A program made the translations under genes and the position numbers. This document shows positions 23,541-34,031 of a stretch of DNA of 64,000 nt, piece by piece. Under the pieces are notes generated by a model, which saw only the letters and a list, made by a program, of their open reading frames with translations, made no database searches and was not told where the DNA came from. The DNA comes from Talaromyces rugulosus. Its lineage: Eukaryota > Ascomycota > Eurotiomycetes > Eurotiales > Trichocomaceae. The stretch is from the NCBI RefSeq assembly GCF_013368755.1, contig NC_049566.1, forward strand, positions 1,178,001-1,242,000, given 5' to 3'. Position 1 is the first letter of the stretch; every line of letters begins with the position of its first letter.

Positions 23541-23661
23541 CGCTCTGGGATCAACACTGCCTTTGTCCTCACCGAGAAATTTTATACATATATACACCAT
23601 TCGGCGCGAAACAAAAGATGCGGAGGAAAGATATCTACTGTTTCAACACATTTGTCCACGG

Positions 23662-25100
23662 TCAATGGCCCTCCAAGTCTTTACGACTAGGGATAACTCT
23701 CCAACACCATCCACAGCACGCCCTATCTTGACCACTTTCTTCGTATAAAAGATACTTGCCAGTTTCTCGCTCGTCTTCATGTTCATCCACGCATGCGCCC
23801 ACTGCGACCCTTTTCTTGGACTTGCGTTTGACGACACCTCCAATGCCGACTATTTCCTGCTGAAAATAACCCGGCGTATCGTCGTGCTGGACATTGTCCA
23901 GCCTGCCTTGAGGTAAGCCCCAAGGAGTGAGTTCTCGGTCACTATGCGTATGGTCGTCATGGCCATGGTTGTGAGGATCTGGTGTCGCCATCATTGACTC
24001 GTCTGCTTCAGCATCTACCTCTACTTCAATCACTTGAGCAGCCAGGCAATCCGCGCCTTTCCCGCACTTGACACCCTGACAGCCTTCCCCAATACCGGTG
24101 CCTAGGCCGCCCCCAAGATACGTACTATAATGAGTTCTCCACGTCCAAATACGTCGATAGGTTGTATCTCTATTGCGCAATGAATGGCCACATGTCTGAC
24201 ATAGCCAGACTGCGTTTTCGCAGTCACAAGGAGTGCGGGCAAAGGCCAAGTACGTAAACGCAGGCGGATGGTCGGATTCTGAGTTGGATGTCCACTTTTC
24301 CGGAGATAGGTGGTCAACAAGCGGTGCTGTCTGACAGGTAGTGCAAAGACGGCGCAGTCGATTCTTTAGCATCACCGCACTGGGAGGTTTAATCGTGCAG
24401 TTCTGCATGCAATCAGCTAACAAGAAAATCACTGGCCGACTAGATATCCAAACTGACCCTGCAAACCACCCGGCCACATCTCCGACAGTCGCCCACCATG
24501 TCACGAGCGCATTTTCCAATTTTGCCACTCGTGAGTCTTGCGGCATCAGCATTGCCCTGATTCATCAGCCGAACAACATGCTTGATGCTCTCCGGTATCG
24601 CAGCTCCCTTGGCCAAAAGTTCGTTCAACGTTTGAATGTATTCGTTTTCGCACCGCAGGGTTCGTTTGATGAGCTGATCGCGGAATGGCATCAAGTTGAC
24701 TCGGTATTGGCGGCATGTTCTAGAGAGGGCATCGAGGCTATTCAAGTCCAAGTATCGAGCTAGTTCCCTAACAACACTGGAAGCCATTAGCACTGACATG
24801 AGTATGATAACAATCAAAGACTCACGGATAGCAGCCTAAAGAGCGACCAAAAGCATCCAAGTTGAGAGTTTCTGCTTGTCCTGTTGACTCGATCGACCTC
24901 GACGCGCTGTCGCGCCCTGCAGCGATGTCGACACAGCTTGACCGAGAGCTCGCATTAGGGTACTTCGTAGTCACAGTAGATGCAGCGATCCTTCCATTCG
25001 ACTGTATACCGGAATAGAAGGCTGGTTCAACATCCTGCGGGCGATGGTGATACGCGTCATTGTACGAATCCTCCTCATCGTAGTCGACGAAAACCACCAT
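23662..25100 (-). CDS. F-box-like cysteine-rich protein of unknown function
   Basis: Three exons (introns 24777-24825 and 24403-24457) give 444 aa. The N-terminal ~90 residues are low-complexity. An F-box-like segment follows (VRELARYLDLNSLDALSRTC, then QYRVNLMPFRDQL). Next come paired cysteines typical of zinc-binding modules: CRRCGRVVCRNC, CTTC, CDCENAVWLCQTCG, CQGVKCGKGADC and a C-terminal CCGWC. RRIWTWRTHYSTYLGGGLGT is strongly reminiscent of a conserved but uncharacterised fungal family. A His/Asp-rich stretch (DPHNHGHDDHTHSD) lies near residue 345. A substrate adaptor for an SCF ubiquitin ligase is possible but inferred only from the F-box-like part. The gene diverges from the gamma-glutamyltransferase-like gene, 562 bp between ATGs. 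The start at 25100 is the first in-frame ATG. Confidence 0.75.
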
Positions 25101-25662
25101 CCTATCCCAGGGACAATATTCGAAAGCAATCTGACCAGCTCATACGAGCTAGAAAAGCTGAAGGCTATGGCAAGTAATATGAAAACATGAGAAATATCAT
25201 CGTTGTTTCAAGGAACTTTTCACTTTGGTCGTGATTCGGAAAGAGGTCATTCCGCTAAGGTCCGGAAGGTGCGGGGTGTGGATGCGATGCCTCGGGCTTC
25301 CCATGCCGCGCATGCCATTATAGATACTTTGGAAAGAACCTAGCGGATCGTTAACTTGCTTCCTCTCTTCTCAAAAAGCTCCCTCGAAAACAATTCCTAT
25401 ACTACACGTCTTTTCACGCACATCCAGCATGTTCGGCGGTCTTCCGATTCTTGTTCTCCGCTTTTCTAACCAAGACGGCCATTCGCCGAGAGCCGGAAAT
25501 GAGGGGTTCGCGATACGATGAGCCACTGAGCCAGAGGCCCATGCTAGATAGCGTGTCCCCTGGAATTATTCTCATTGATAATAATGATTCTTGTTACTCG
25601 CTACCTTTGACCACTCGAATCCGTCACTAGGAGACTGATATTCTGCGCCCGACAAATTCAAT
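25101..25662. other. Divergent intergenic region (F-box-like / GGT-like)
   Basis: 562 bp between two start codons on opposite strands, presumably containing both promoters. No recognised control site or RNA gene is seen. Confidence 0.5.
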
Positions 25663-27639
25663 ATGACACTCACGGCCAAGGCAATCTACCCCAATGCGGC
25701 GCCTGCATTTATCAATTTTCCGAGTAGAAGAAGCACGGTTCATAGTACAAAGGGCATTGTAGCTTGTACTCAGCCGTTGGCTGCAGCGGCTGGCCAAAGG
25801 ATTCTGAGAGAAGGCGGAAATGCAGCGGTATGTCAATTCAAATAAAAGCGTATATCAATTGGTTGCATGAGTCTGACGATGTTTTCTAGGATGCTGCTGT
25901 AGCAACTGGTATTCACGGTACCCTAAAATCTTTATGATAAAACTCTAGCTAAACCAAATCTATAGCCGCCGCGCTGAACGTTACTGAACCAAGCTCAACG
26001 GGGATTGGCGGGGATATGTTTTGTCTTTTCTACAATGGGGAGACAAAAAAGATCACCGCCATGAACGGCTCCGGCCGTTACGCAATGAAAGCCTCCTTGG
26101 AAGATGTCCGCAAAGACCTGAAATTGTCTCCGGATGATGCAGGCGCTATCCCTCTGACAAGTGCTCTCGCTGCCACAACACCTGGTGCAGCAGCAGGATG
26201 GGTGGACACTATCGAGAAATTCGGCAGTGGTAAGCTATCATTGCAGCAGATATTGGCACCGGCAATCGAATTGGCGGAAGAGGGATTCCCTGTTTCCGAG
26301 CTGTCATCAAATTTCGTAAGACAACGCTTTCCGCTAAAAAAAAGCATGAACTGACTCCGCACTCCAGTGGCAAAGCGGAGAGCAGCAGGTCCGCAATGCA
26401 TCCCCCAACTTTAGAGAGATGCTCAAAAATGATGCATCTGCGAAAGATGGAGTGAGGGCACCTCTACCAGGCGAGATTATGAAAAACCCCACGCTAGGCC
26501 AAACATTCCGGGCTTTAGCTGCAGAAGGCAAAAAGGGTTTCTACGAAGGCCGCGTAGCGAATGAACTAGTCAAAGTCGTTAGAGACCTGGGAGGGTATCT
26601 CACATTGGATGATTTGAAGAGCCATGCCGAGACTGGTAGCCAAGAGGTTGACGCCATCTCATTGACATTTAGTGGGCAAGGCGTGGGTAAGAAGCAAGGT
26701 CATAGCAGCCCCGAAGGCGGAGTAGAGATATGGGAGCACCCTCCAAATGGCCAGGGTATCGTCGCCTTGATGGCATTGGGTATTCTAGAGGAACTAGAGC
26801 GCTCGGGACAGATCCCTCACTTTACGCCAGAGCAACACAACTCTGCAGAATACCTCCACGCCGTCATCGAGAGCCTGCGAATCGCGTTTGCTGATGCTAG
26901 TTGGTGGGTGACGGATCCGGATGTTGTCAAGGTTCCCACGAATGAACTCATTTCTCGCCCTTACCTAGCAGAGCGTGCAAAGCTGTTCAATGCTGACAAA
27001 GCGACCGATATCCTGGATCATGGGAGTCCGGCCCATAACCACTGCGACACTGTCTATTTTGCAGTTACGGACAAGGACGGCAATGGAATTTCGTTCATCA
27101 ACAGCAACTATGCTGGCTTCGGAACCGGCATCATCCCCGCTGGATGTGGCTTCACCCTGCAGAACCGAGGGTCCAACTTTTCTCTTAGCCAAGATCACCC
27201 AAATGTCCTGGCCCCAGGAAAGCGCCCTTATCATACGATAATTCCCGCCATGATCACTAATCTGGACGGCTCGCTTCACTCTGTGTACGGAGTCATGGGT
27301 GGCTTCATGCAACCACAAGGCCATGTGCAGGTTCTCTTGAACATGTTGGCATTTGGCCTCGACCCCCAGGCGGCACTGGATTCCCCGCGCATCTGCATCG
27401 GTGCGGGGATGCCTGAGGCAGGGAGGGTATTGGATCGTACAGTCTATGTGGAAGATGGAGTAAGTGAGGCGGCCATCCAAGGACTGCGCAAGCTGGGCCA
27501 CCGAGTTGAAGTATTGAAGGGGCACGAGCGGGGTATGTTTGGGCGTGGGCAATTGATCAGGGCGCATCGGGATGACGGCAAGTTGATCTACAGCGCCGGA
27601 AGCGACCCCAGGGGTGATGGTATGGCGATCCCGATGTAA
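25663..27639 (+). CDS. Gamma-glutamyltransferase-like hydrolase (YwrD-like)
   Basis: Ntn-hydrolase related to gamma-glutamyltranspeptidases, which cleave glutathione and other gamma-glutamyl compounds after self-processing into two subunits. Introns at 25828-25889, 25909-25965 and 26316-26367 give 601 aa; exon 2 is only 19 nt. The N-terminal large-subunit motif (GGNAADAAVATAAALNV, then STGIGGDMF) is intact. The predicted nucleophile is Thr406 in [14 protein letters not shown] (codon 27049-27051). Downstream [10 protein letters not shown] and [17 protein letters not shown] match the small subunit. No signal peptide or membrane anchor is seen, unlike classical secreted or vacuolar fungal GGT, so this is probably an intracellular bacterial-type paralogue. 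The physiological substrate is unknown. Confidence 0.92.
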
Positions 27640-29517
27640 TCGGCCTTTATCTCTGTACCTCATAGTTGCAATTGGGTTGTCTGATTGGGCAATGCGACTA
27701 CTACCTAAAAAGGTATAAACAAATGCCAGCATTTAGAAGTTACGAGAATTGGATCTTGATTTTTCAGACTGACGGCGGTTATTGCTATTAAATCCAGCCA
27801 ATAAAGTCACAAGAGATGCCGTGAAGAGCTCCAACCCTTGCTAAATAATGCATTGAAAATGCAAAGGAATCGAATAACTATGGATTTTGCTGCCGCAATC
27901 AATAATGTAGGTTTCATCCACATCAGATAAGGTCGGCAGAGACCGGGTTGAACGAATGTCACACTACTGCTGTCTTGGTTTTGATCATGCATACAGTCGT
28001 CATGTGAATCGAACTGACCAAGTAAGGAGAGATGAGATGCCAAAAACGAAAAGTAATGGCATGTTGCAAGCCTCGGGCCCCTGGTGACAATTCACAGCAA
28101 GAAGTCCAACCGCCCCTTGTCATCAGGCACCATTAATCAGATTGCCGCAGGTAAACGCAATTTCCTGTCCGAATCCAGGGCTAGCAGTCAAAAGGGGCAA
28201 GGGAGGATGCACCTTGAGGCCTCGGTGAACGCTGTATCGCCCATCTCGAAGGCGCCGGCCAATAGCCGGCTGCCAGAGCATACTACACCGCATGGTGCGG
28301 CCCGTTGCGCCTACTGCGCCTTCCTCTTCTTGGAAGGAATGTGGGGCAGCTTCTTCCTTCCTCGTCTTCTCGAATTGTTCGACTTCATCTCTTCTCCCAT
28401 CTCTTCATCTATTCCTTGTACCTGTCAGACATCTTTGATGATGCAGACGCTTTTGGCTACGTGCAATGGATCCGTTTGAGCGCTCGTTTGAGACATTGAT
28501 GACATGACAAACGGACTGGGCAGCTAGCTACCATTTCCCAATCCACCGTGGGCCCAAATCCGGTGGGGAATGATGCAGGACGTTTTCGCTTCACTTTGAC
28601 AAGCCACTCATCAGGCATGGTTTCCGCGAGTTAATTATTTTGACCAGCTTGTCGGATCTCAATTTCCATCGACGTGCATGACCTGGCTGTCGCTCCTATT
28701 GGGTGCAATTCGCTCGACAAACGTTGGGCACAAACGTCCCTCGCGCATCGATCCGTAAAGTGATGCTATCACCAACACAGTGACAACAGGGCCAATGCCA
28801 CCCTCTCGTTAGACACTTGGACGAAAAAACACACTATTACTCTGCCCAAGATGAAATCTAAAAATGACTTGGGCAAGGTGTTTGGTGTCCACACAGCTGG
28901 ACGCTGTTGCCATGTCAACTTGGTGGGGAGTCACCGATGAATAGTCGTCACTTTTACACCGATGGTGAATAGTTGTCTTTGTCATCGCGCTGTCAAACAG
29001 ACGGATCAAAGGCCCCACGCCTTGATGTGACCCATCAGGTGATAATGCGCTCTTGCCGGAGCAAAAAGGGCCACTACGACTCCCCTCCGCCTTGTCTTTG
29101 TCTCTGTGTTAGGTTAGGAGCGGATCTATGCATCATTATGTTTTGATGAGGATCATGGGCCCAACGACGTGGCCCCAATCGCAACCTTAATGCAGAGCTA
29201 GCCCAAATTAGGTCTTTAGTTTGCCAATCAGTTGCAATATTTGCCCAAGGGGGGGAGTTCATTATTGTTGTGTGGGAGACAAAATCCCAATCGTCAAAAA
29301 ACAACTGTTTTGATCGGGTAAATCCTACCTTGTTGTTGGATATATCAACCTTACCCATTCTTACGACTGGGATTTGTACCTCGATTAATTACCAAATCTC
29401 ATCATTCCCAAATTCTGATCCTTGCATCACCCCCCCTGATTTTTATTTGCTTCTTTTCATTGCCACACGTATCTTCCCCCCCGATCCAATCACCCGTGAC
29501 TCGTGATCATCACGAGC
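27640..29517. other. 1.9-kb intergenic region
   Basis: Holds the 3' flank of the GGT-like gene and the promoter of the acidic repetitive protein. The last ~100 bp are C/T-rich, as in many fungal leaders. No protein-like frame, RNA gene or clear repeat is seen. Confidence 0.5.
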
Positions 29518-32500
29518 ATGGCCAAGAAGAAGAATAAGAAGAAGACCACCTTCAACCCTTTCCCCATTGAAGAGCCCAAGGCCCATGTAGATGGCAACAA
29601 TGCAGTACGCAAAACTTCCTCAATTCCAGTACCAGAAGTTTGAAGGACAACATCACTATCAATCGTATAATCCTCAAACTCTGGGCTTTACATATCATCC
29701 TCTTTCCCCCAAGCCTGCGAGCTCTGGACCGGAGAAAGACAACAAGGAAGTTACTGACACCGAACCGGAAAAGGAGAACACTGAGCAGGTCACCGAAGAG
29801 AGCCCGCCTGCCCCCGCCGAAGAATCACCTGCACCACCCCAAGATGAAGGTAAGTGATCATGTTCTTAAATAAATTCGCCCTGCTGATTAGCCTTCTTTT
29901 TTATTGTAGCCACGAATTCTGCAGATGCAGCACCTGAGGCAGAAACAGCAGAAACAGCAGAAGCGCCCGCTGAGCCTGAGCAAACGGCGGATAATGCTGA
30001 AAGCCAAGAGAAAGCCCCCGATGACACTGGGGACGCAACTCCATCCTCAGAGGAGCCAAATGAGCCTGGAAATGATGCTGCTGGGGCTGATGAAACAGCT
30101 GAGCCTCCAGCCAACGAACAGCCTGCAGTAGAAGAAGCATCTTCACCAGAAGGCGATGCTTCGGGAGAAACCTCACCCGCTGAGAATGCGCCTGCGGAAG
30201 AGGGAGCCTCAACCGAGCCACCAACAGAAACACCAGCAGAAACACCAGCAGAAGACACACCAGCACCGACAGAAGAGGCTCCAGTAGAGGAGCCGCCAGC
30301 AGAAGAATCTGCCGCTGCAGAAGCGCCAGCGGAGGAAACCCCGGCAGAAGAAACACCAGCAGAAGGCCCTCCTGTAGAGGAAGCTCCAGTGGAAGCGACC
30401 CCAGCAGAAGCTCCCTCAGAGGAGCAATCAGCTGAACAAGCACCGGCGGAAGAAACGGCGACAGACAAACCCGCCGCTGAACAGCCTTCAGAAGATGCCC
30501 CGGCGCAAGGTGAATCGACAGAGAAAGCCCCGGAAGACAACACAACGGCAACCGAAGAACCCCCAAAAGAGGAGCCAGCCGAACAGGCCGAGAAAGTAGA
30601 AATTACGGAGCCTGCTGCAAGCAATACACCTGAAACAAAGGATGAAGCCGCAAAAGATGATTGGGCACCGATTGGTAAGAAAGGAAAAAAGGGAAAAAGT
30701 GCGAAAAAGAAGAAAGGAGCTGCTGCAGATAAGGTCCAAGAGCCTGTAGAACAAGCAGAGCCAGACAAAGCAACTGCGGCAGAAACTACCCCCGACGCCA
30801 TCACGCCTGAAGCCGAAGATTCCAGTAAAGCGCCAGAACCAGGAGCAGAACCGCCAGGAAAAAAGAACAAAAAGAAGAAGGACAAAAAGAATAAGAAAAA
30901 GGGAGCTGCCGCAGAAGAAACACCATCTGCCGGAGAAACACCACCTGCTGAAGAAGCGCCCGCGGAAATGCCCACGGAAGAGAAGCGAGAGGAGGAAGTC
31001 GCTGCAGAAAACCTACAGGAAAACTCGGAACAAAAGTCACTAGAAGATGAAGCCGCTGAAGCCGCCACAACAGAAGCGACTCCCACCGAGGAACCAGCCG
31101 TTGGGGAGCTTGCCACCGAAGAGCCTACTGTCACCGAAGAGCCTACTGTCACCGAAGAGCCTACTGTCACCGAAGAGCCTGCTGCCACCGAAGAGCCTGC
31201 TGCCACCGAAGAGCCTACTGTCACCGAAGAGCCTACTGTCAACGAAGAGCCTACTGTCACCGAAGAGCCTGCTGCCACCGAAGAGCCTGCCACTGAGGAA
31301 GCTGTCGCCAAGGAACCAGCCGCAGAAGAAATCCTGGCTGAAGGAGCTACCGCAGAAGAGCCTGTTCCTGAAGAACTAGCCGACAAAGAATCTCCCGCCG
31401 AAGCTGCCGAAGAAGAACAACCAGGCGAGGATGTACTAGACTCTTGGGATATGGATGACGACTTCGGTGAGACAGAAGATCTCAAAGAAACATCCAACGA
31501 GGACGAACCGGGCAAAAACGGAGAGAATGGTACGAAATATCCAACTTCAAATTCCAAATACACTTTGTGGCTAACATTCCTAGACGATGAAACCTTTCCG
31601 GAATGTGACCCATGCGCGGAGCAGGGCCAAGTAGAGGCTGAGAAAGAAGCCGAGGCAAGGCAAGCGCAGGAGGACGCTGAGGAAGTAGACCCTGCAGAGT
31701 CACTATCACAACTCGAAAATGGAAACTGGGATGATTTGGAAGACATCGGACAGGCCGAAGCTGCAGCCGAAGAAGATCTTTCAACACAAGAAGAATCCAA
31801 AGCCGAAGACGATGTGGCGGCACCTGCTGAAGCAACCGAAGAACCAAACCAGGAAGAACCTACACCTGTTATCGCCGAAGAACCAGAAGCTTCCGGTGAC
31901 GGAGAAGAGACTCCTGAGAGTGAACACCACGCAGAGGTAGCGGACGCCACAGAATCTGCAGCCAAAGGAGACGACTCTGCAGTTGAGGCACAGGTTAGCC
32001 AAGAAGCAGCTACAAAGGAAGCTCCAACAGCCGAAGAACCCGAGACAGCGCCAGCTGAAGTGGCCGACGCAGAAGAAGAAAAGCCTGCTGAACCTGCTGA
32101 ACCTGCTGAACCTACTGCCGAGCCTACTGCCGAGCCTGCCGCTGAGGCTGTCATTGAGCCTACCGCCGAACCTGTCACCGTGCCTGCTGAAGAGCCTGTC
32201 GCCGAACCTGTCGCCGAACCTACCACCGAACTTGTGGAGGAACTTGCTGCCGAACACGCTGAGCCTGTTGCTGAACCCATTGAAGAGGAAGCTCCGGCTG
32301 AAGTTATACAAGACGAAACACCAGCCGAAGCAGAAGCGACAAAGGAAGCCCCTGCAGAAGAAGCCAGCCCCCCTGCTCCCGAGGAGGCCCCAGCTGCGGA
32401 TGTTCAACCCGAAGAACAACAACTAGAAGCTGAGGTCGCGGAGGAAGCACCGCTTGACAATGCTAATGAGCCTGCTCCTGCCCCTCCGGTCGAGGAGGAA

Positions 32501-33547
32501 CCTGTCGAAAGGGCTGTTGAACCTGTAGAGCCCGAACCTGCTCACATCGGGGAGGTCTCTGTAGAAGAGACTCCTGCTGAAGAGGTCCCAACTGCTGCTG
32601 AAGTCGAAGGTGAGGTGACTTACATTGAACGAGAGCCCCCAGAGACATCAGAACAGAACGGTTCCGATGAATGTGCGGTGGACGACACCCGTGATGGTAG
32701 TCTAGACGCCACTGCCGAGGAGTCAGGACACTCACGGAGACGACGACGTCGCACATCTGCCTGGACTCGCGATAGAGTTCCATCAAAGGGATCTATGGAA
32801 AGCTACCGAGGCCATCTCGAACGCCCCAAAGGCGACGGCGGCATATTGAAGAATAGATGGGCCATGGCACTGGACGAAGCCCGTCGACAGCAGGAGGCCA
32901 AACAGCGCAAAGAGGCCAAGCTCAAGCTTGAAAGGGCGCAAGAAAAGCAGAGACGTGACGAAGCCGCCGCCAAAGCCAAGCGAGCAGCCGAGAGAGCAGC
33001 CGAGAAAGAGAAAGCCAGGCTTGCTGAAAAGCGAGCAAGCAAGGATAGCGCGCAACGTCGGCCGAGACACGTCTCTTCAGACCATTCTTCAGGCAGTCGA
33101 AGCAAGCGGCGGGACCCATCACCTCAACAGGAGGGCGATGGCCTCGGTCGAAAAGTGATTGATGCGTTGACTACAGGCGAGTCTAACACCAACGGACCCC
33201 TTCTTACCATCAACGCTGTCAAGGCTGTTGCTAATATCTCTGCAGCGCCTGAGCCAGTGAAACGGTCGTCCACAAACCAGTCTGGGCGTAGTAGTCGTCG
33301 TTCTCAGGAGGAAAAACAGTCTGGTGGAAGCAGCGGAAAGAGACCATCAGATAGACGAGAAAAACAACACGATCGTCGCAAAGATGAGGGCCCTTCTGAC
33401 CAGCGAACTCGACGCCATGATGAACGTCGGAGGACGGAGCGTTCGGAAGAAGCAGACCGTCGTGAACGTCGACACAAAAAGAGGGAACCTTCCCCACCTC
33501 CAAATTCTCGACTGAAGAGTCTCATGAAGTCTATTTCGGTTTTTTGA
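29518..33547 (+). CDS. Very acidic Glu/Ala/Pro-repeat protein with basic coiled-coil C-terminus
   Basis: Not a family I recognise. The proposed model uses ATG 29518 (MAKKKNKKKTTFNPFPIEEP) with introns at 29605-29713, 29850-29909 and 31530-31583, giving 1268 aa. A start at 29591 (MATMQYAKLPQFQYQ) without the first intron is the alternative. Residues about 40-1000 are dominated by E, A, P and T (AEEPA, EETPA), probably disordered, with lysine clusters (GKKGKKGKSAKKKKGA) and a 10-unit TEEPTV repeat. The last ~260 residues are strongly basic, with an alpha-helical/coiled-coil part (ARRQQEAKQRKEAKLKLERA) and Arg/Ser-rich segments ending RLKSLMKSISVF. The third intron is 54 bp, in frame, with gtacga, ctaac and tag signals. 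Charge segregation between acidic body and basic tail suggests a scaffold, but this is inference. Confidence 0.75.
31112..31294 (+). repeat. 18-bp tandem repeat encoding TEEP(TV/AA)
   Basis: About ten copies of an 18-bp unit (ACCGAAGAGCCTACTGTC and variants with GCTGCC) lie in frame in the acidic protein. Units read TEEPTV or TEEPAA, one NEEPTV. Near-identity between units suggests recent slippage or unequal exchange. Confidence 0.9.
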
Positions 33548-34031
33548 AATGACTTCCTTCTATTCTTCACACCTTTTTCTTTCATTTCTTTTTTCGATTC
33601 TTTCCGATTTCTATTTGCATCAGTTTTGTTATTTTTGTTCTATATTTGTAGTTTGATAACATATCTGCATTTCAAGGCTCGATATGCATTGATGGAGTTT
33701 TGCGCTGGTTGCGATTGCAACGTGATGGCTATGTGGAACGATATGAACATGAATGACGTGAATGAAGCACAATGTACTATTCGGGCGAATGTGGGATATT
33801 TTGTATAGTTGAGACGATTTAGTTTACTTTTTGACAATAGATTGACCCGACATAGTTGATTTAACAACACTGGAATCAGGACATCTGCCTTGCTTATGTG
33901 CGTTAAAGTAGTCTCCTTCGTGAGAAAAGATAAGGTTATAATTCATCAAAGCATCAATCACATTGAAAATGTCCCGCTCGACATAAAAATAAAGACGGGT
34001 ATAATATACAAGAAGTTTCATAGTCATAAAA
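33548..34031. other. Convergent 3' region
   Basis: 484 bp between the stops of the acidic protein (plus) and the MFS transporter (minus). It starts with a T/C-rich stretch. No gene is seen. Confidence 0.5.

Larger units (their letters stand above)
16241..23661. other. 7.4-kb gene-poor region rich in short palindromes
   Basis: No frame resembles a protein; the longest (17412-17924, minus) is 170 codons of unremarkable composition. Structured items: copies of TACTCCGTA (16611, 17344, 17413, 20613, 22509); tandem TAGTAC at 16786-16803 and a related block at 21061; GTCACGTGAC at 18455-18464; a (TTTTTA)n run at about 22080-22106; a poly-T run near 22533-22551; and an AATTGATAT palindrome cluster at 22932-23540. 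A non-coding RNA, a long promoter or a decayed element cannot be excluded. Confidence 0.5.

Noticed and set aside
29866..32280. 804-codon open frame on the minus strand, Ser/Ala/Gly/Val-rich
   Set aside because: It mirrors the GAA/GCC-rich repeats of the plus-strand acidic gene, which leave few antisense stops. The product is low-complexity and has no independent support.
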